From Hevea brasiliensis (Eukaryota; Streptophyta; Magnoliopsida; Malpighiales; Euphorbiaceae): a DNA stretch of 64,000 nt. The stretch covers positions 47,892,725 to 47,956,724 of the forward strand of contig NC_079510.1 in NCBI RefSeq assembly GCF_030052815.1. The letters are read 5' to 3'. Both the position numbers and the translations under genes were made by a program. How positions within the stretch are numbered: the first letter of the stretch is position 1; the number at the start of each line of letters is the position of its first letter. This document shows positions 61,498 to 64,000 of this stretch, piece by piece. Under the pieces are notes generated by a model. That model had not been told where the DNA came from. It was given only the letters and a program-made list of their open reading frames with translations, and did no database searches.

Positions 61498-62961
61498 TTG
61501 TTCAATAGAAGAACTTTAGTTATTGAGGAAACTATTCATATTTTGTTTGATGAGACTAACCCTTCTATCAGAAAGAAAAATGTTTGTGATGATAATAATG
61601 AGCAGGTTTTTGGAAAAGAAAATATAATATCAAGTCAAGAAATGGAACAAATTGATGACAAAGATGAAGAAACTCAAGGAGAAACCACAATAGATGTCCA
61701 TAATGCCAATGAAGATCAAATCAATGAAGAAATGCCAAATTTGGAAGAATCACAAGTAAATGAGCCCCAACATGAAGATTTATCTAAAGAATGGAGATTT
61801 TATAGAAATCATCCCCATGAAGACATTATAGATGATCCATCTCATAGGATGATGACTAGAGCACAATTGAGAAGATATTTTGGTAATGTTGCTTTTGTTT
61901 CACAAATTGAACCTAAATGTTTTGAAGATGCTCAAAATGATGAAAGTTGGATTCTTGCCATGCAAGAAGAACTAAATCAATTTGAGAGAAATAAAGTTTG
62001 GAATTTACTGCCTAAACCAAAAGATCATTCAATTATTGGTACTAAATGGGTTTTTAGAAACAAAATGGATGAAAAAGACAATGTTGTTAGAAACAAAGCT
62101 AGACTAATGGCTCAAGGCTACAACCAAGAGGAAGGGATTGATTTTGATGAAACCTTTGCTCCAGTTACTAGAATTGAAGCTATTAGAATGTTGTGTGCCT
62201 TTGCATGTTACAAGGATTTTATGCTTTATCAAATGGATGTCAAGAGTGCATTTTTAAATAGTTATATTGATGAGGAAGTGTATGTTGCACAACCTCCAAG
62301 CTTTGAAAAACATGAGCATCCAAATCATGTTTATAAACTTACTAAAGCTTTATATGGTTTAAAACAAGCTCCTAGAGCATGGTATGAAAGGCTTAGTAAA
62401 TTCCTTTTACAAAATGATTTCCAAAGAGGCAAAGTGGACACAACACTTTTTATTAAGAAGCATCATAATGATATGCTTATTGTGCAAATTTATGTTGATG
62501 ATATAATTTTTGATGCTACTAACGAATCTCTGTGCAAGAAATTTTCTAAGATTATGCAGAATGAATTTGAAATGAGCATGATAAGTGAGCTCACATTGTT
62601 CCTTGGACTTCAAATTAAGCAAATGAAAGATAGTATCTTCATAAATCAATCAAAGTACATCAAGGATATGCTAAAGAAATTTAAAATGGAAGATTTGAAG
62701 AGCATGGGCACTCCTATGAGTTCAACAATTAAAATGGACAATGATGAAAAAGGTAAAGAAGTAGATACCAAGCTTTATAGAGGTATGATTGGCACTCTTT
62801 TGTACCTTACTGCATTTAGACCAGACATACACTTTAGTGTTTGCTTATGTGCAAGATTTCAATCATGTCCAAAAGAATCCCATCTAAGTGCAGTTAAAAG
62901 GATCTTTAGATATCTCATTGGCACATACTCAATTGGTTTATGGTATCCAAAATGTGAATAA
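61498..62961 (+). pseudogene. SIRE-like reverse transcriptase
   Basis: A 487-codon open frame containing NKVWNLLPKP, TKWVFRNKMDE, DETFAPVTRIEAIR, YQMDVKSAFLN, YGLKQAPRAWYERL and the catalytic YVDD at 62491-62502, then FLGLQIKQ and YRGMIGTLLYLTAFRPDI. The acidic, Asn-rich section at the start is the usual integrase-polymerase linker. It ends at TAA 62959-62961, just before RNase H in the same frame. Confidence 0.92.
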
Positions 62962-63501
62962 TTTAATCTTGTTGGTTATAGTGATTCCGATTTTGCTAGA
63001 AGTAGATTGGATAGAAAAAGTACTTCAGGTACTTGTCAATTTCTTAGTCTTGCACTAGTTTCTTGGCACAATAAGAAACAAACTTCAGTAGCTTTATCTA
63101 CAGCTAAGGCAGAATATATAGCTGCTGGTAGTTGTGTTGCTCAAATTTTATGGATGAAACAACAATTGAAAGATTTTGGTTTAAAATATAATCTTGTTCC
63201 AATTAGGTGTGATAATACTAGTGCCATAAACTTGATCAAAAATCCAGTCCAACATTCAAGAGCAAAACATATTAAGATCAGACATCATTTCATTAGAGAT
63301 CATGTTCAAAATGGAAATATCAAAATAGAATTTGTTGCATCTGAAAATCAACTTGCTGATATTTTTACAAAACTACTTAATGAGGAAACCTTTTGTAAAA
63401 TTAGAAGGGAAATTGGCATGAGTGAACCACTTGCTTTAAATTTAAGTCATAGTAATTTAATATATTTGCATTTTATCCAATGTGTGAGTAATTTGCTGTG
63501 A
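62962..63501 (+). pseudogene. SIRE-like RNase H
   Basis: Continues with LVGYSDSDFARSRLD, RKSTSGTCQFL, SWHNKKQTSVALSTAKAEYI, CDNTSAINLIKNP and SRAKHIKIRHHFIRDH, with the catalytic Asp/Glu/Asp in place. It ends at TGA 63499-63501. Only the stop at 62959-62961 separates it from the polymerase. Confidence 0.92.
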
Positions 63502-64000
63502 TATAAGTTTGCTGAGAAAACTCTAAAGAACATTAGCCAACTTGTTTGTGTACTCAAGAAATTAGTTTATTAAGTTGTATGCTAATGTTGCGTGACTAAA
63601 ATTAGTTTGCTATATTGTGTACTGTTCAAATTTCAAACCAAAAAGTGATTGTGCTTGAAACTCTCTGCGTGTCCAGCAATGCACTTATCTGTTCACATTT
63701 GGTATCACATTCTCAATGCTGTGTCAGACATGTAGAAATATATATATGTGCATGTAAAGATAGATAGATATATTTGAAATTTAAAAAAAGGGGGGGGGGG
63801 GGGGGGGCGAATAAGTTCAGATAAAGTACACTAGAATAGAAAAGCGCAGGACTCAAGAAAACTTAAAACCTCTGCTACATGAAACTGTCACCCATTTTTC
63901 CTCTCTCCTCTGCATTGGTTTACGACATTACACCTCCAAAAATTTTCTTTCCGGCAAAACTAACCCATTTTCATCAGACCGCTCATCTCTCTTCTCTTCT
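63502..64000 (+). other. 3' noncoding part of the SIRE-like element
   Basis: No reading frame supported. Contains a run of seven A then 18 G (63790-63807) and pyrimidine-rich sequence at the window edge. The G run is not followed by an LTR start, so it is not the polypurine tract at this position, unless the LTR here is heavily altered. Confidence 0.65.
63790..63807. repeat. Poly(G) run, 18 bases
   Basis: Uninterrupted G18 following A7. Such runs are prone to length error in assemblies. Confidence 0.9.

Larger units (their letters stand above)
56967..64000 (+). mobile_element. SIRE/Maximus-like Ty1/copia element, partial (runs off the window)
   Basis: Plus-strand copia order: 5' LTR (about 56967-58436), primer site, gag, protease, integrase, reverse transcriptase, RNase H, then a noncoding 3' section. 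The 3' LTR is not reached. The LTR start TGTTGACCC, a TTTTGATGATAACAAA block, the long gag with two zinc knuckles, and a spacer after RNase H fit the SIRE lineage (inference). The coding region has at least five stops and several one-base frame changes, but long intact stretches, so decay is recent compared with the copia element at 37.7 kb. Confidence 0.9.

Noticed and set aside
63782..63807. A7G18 run as the polypurine tract of the SIRE-like element
   Set aside because: What follows does not match the 5' LTR start (TGTTGACCC). SIRE-type elements have a long 3' spacer before the LTR, so the real tract is probably beyond the window.

Overview
The window is plant nuclear DNA from a eudicot. 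The evidence is spliced genes with GT-AG introns, AT-rich intergenic DNA, and LTR retrotransposons with plant-type primer sites. The element families and the two UBA2C-like genes would fit a woody Euphorbiaceae-like genome, but that placement is inference. I saw no bacterial operon, CRISPR array or tRNA/rRNA gene, and nothing I would call a new biological system. The main interest is a dense, datable layering of transposable elements around and inside ordinary plant genes.

Region by region: 1-2.9 kb is the 3' half of ATG7 (eight exons, frame intact). 4.26-14.46 kb is one defective Ty3/gypsy chromovirus (Tekay-like) on the minus strand, with 2.6-kb LTRs, an initiator-Met primer site and a perfect CTTGG target duplication. 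19.3-22.0 kb is a two-exon armadillo-repeat gene. 24.0-35.5 kb holds two tandem UBA2C-type RNA-binding protein genes whose duplication includes several kb of 3' sequence and a 3'-UTR intron. 37.4-44.1 kb is a broken copy of a plant gene of unknown function, split by a degenerate Ty1/copia element (GGATC target duplication) that carries a 15-unit minisatellite. 46.4-54.6 kb is a 13-exon CofD/UPF0052-like gene (MEE18 type). It carries a 5'-truncated LINE with a 21-bp target duplication just upstream, a probable non-autonomous Mutator-like element in intron 4, and a 322-bp solo LTR in intron 8. 55.3-56.85 kb is a decayed RTE-type LINE. 56.97 kb to the end is a SIRE/Maximus-like Ty1/copia element on the plus strand, cut off by the window edge.

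Host roles: ATG7 is the E1 enzyme of autophagy, and the UBA2C pair are nuclear RRM proteins. The ARM protein and the CofD-like protein have no established pathway link to them. Nothing suggests co-regulation of the neighbours. The ATG7, ARM and both UBA2C reading frames are intact. The CofD-like gene, the unknown gene and all retroelements carry frameshifts or stops, so they are either decayed or affected by local assembly error.
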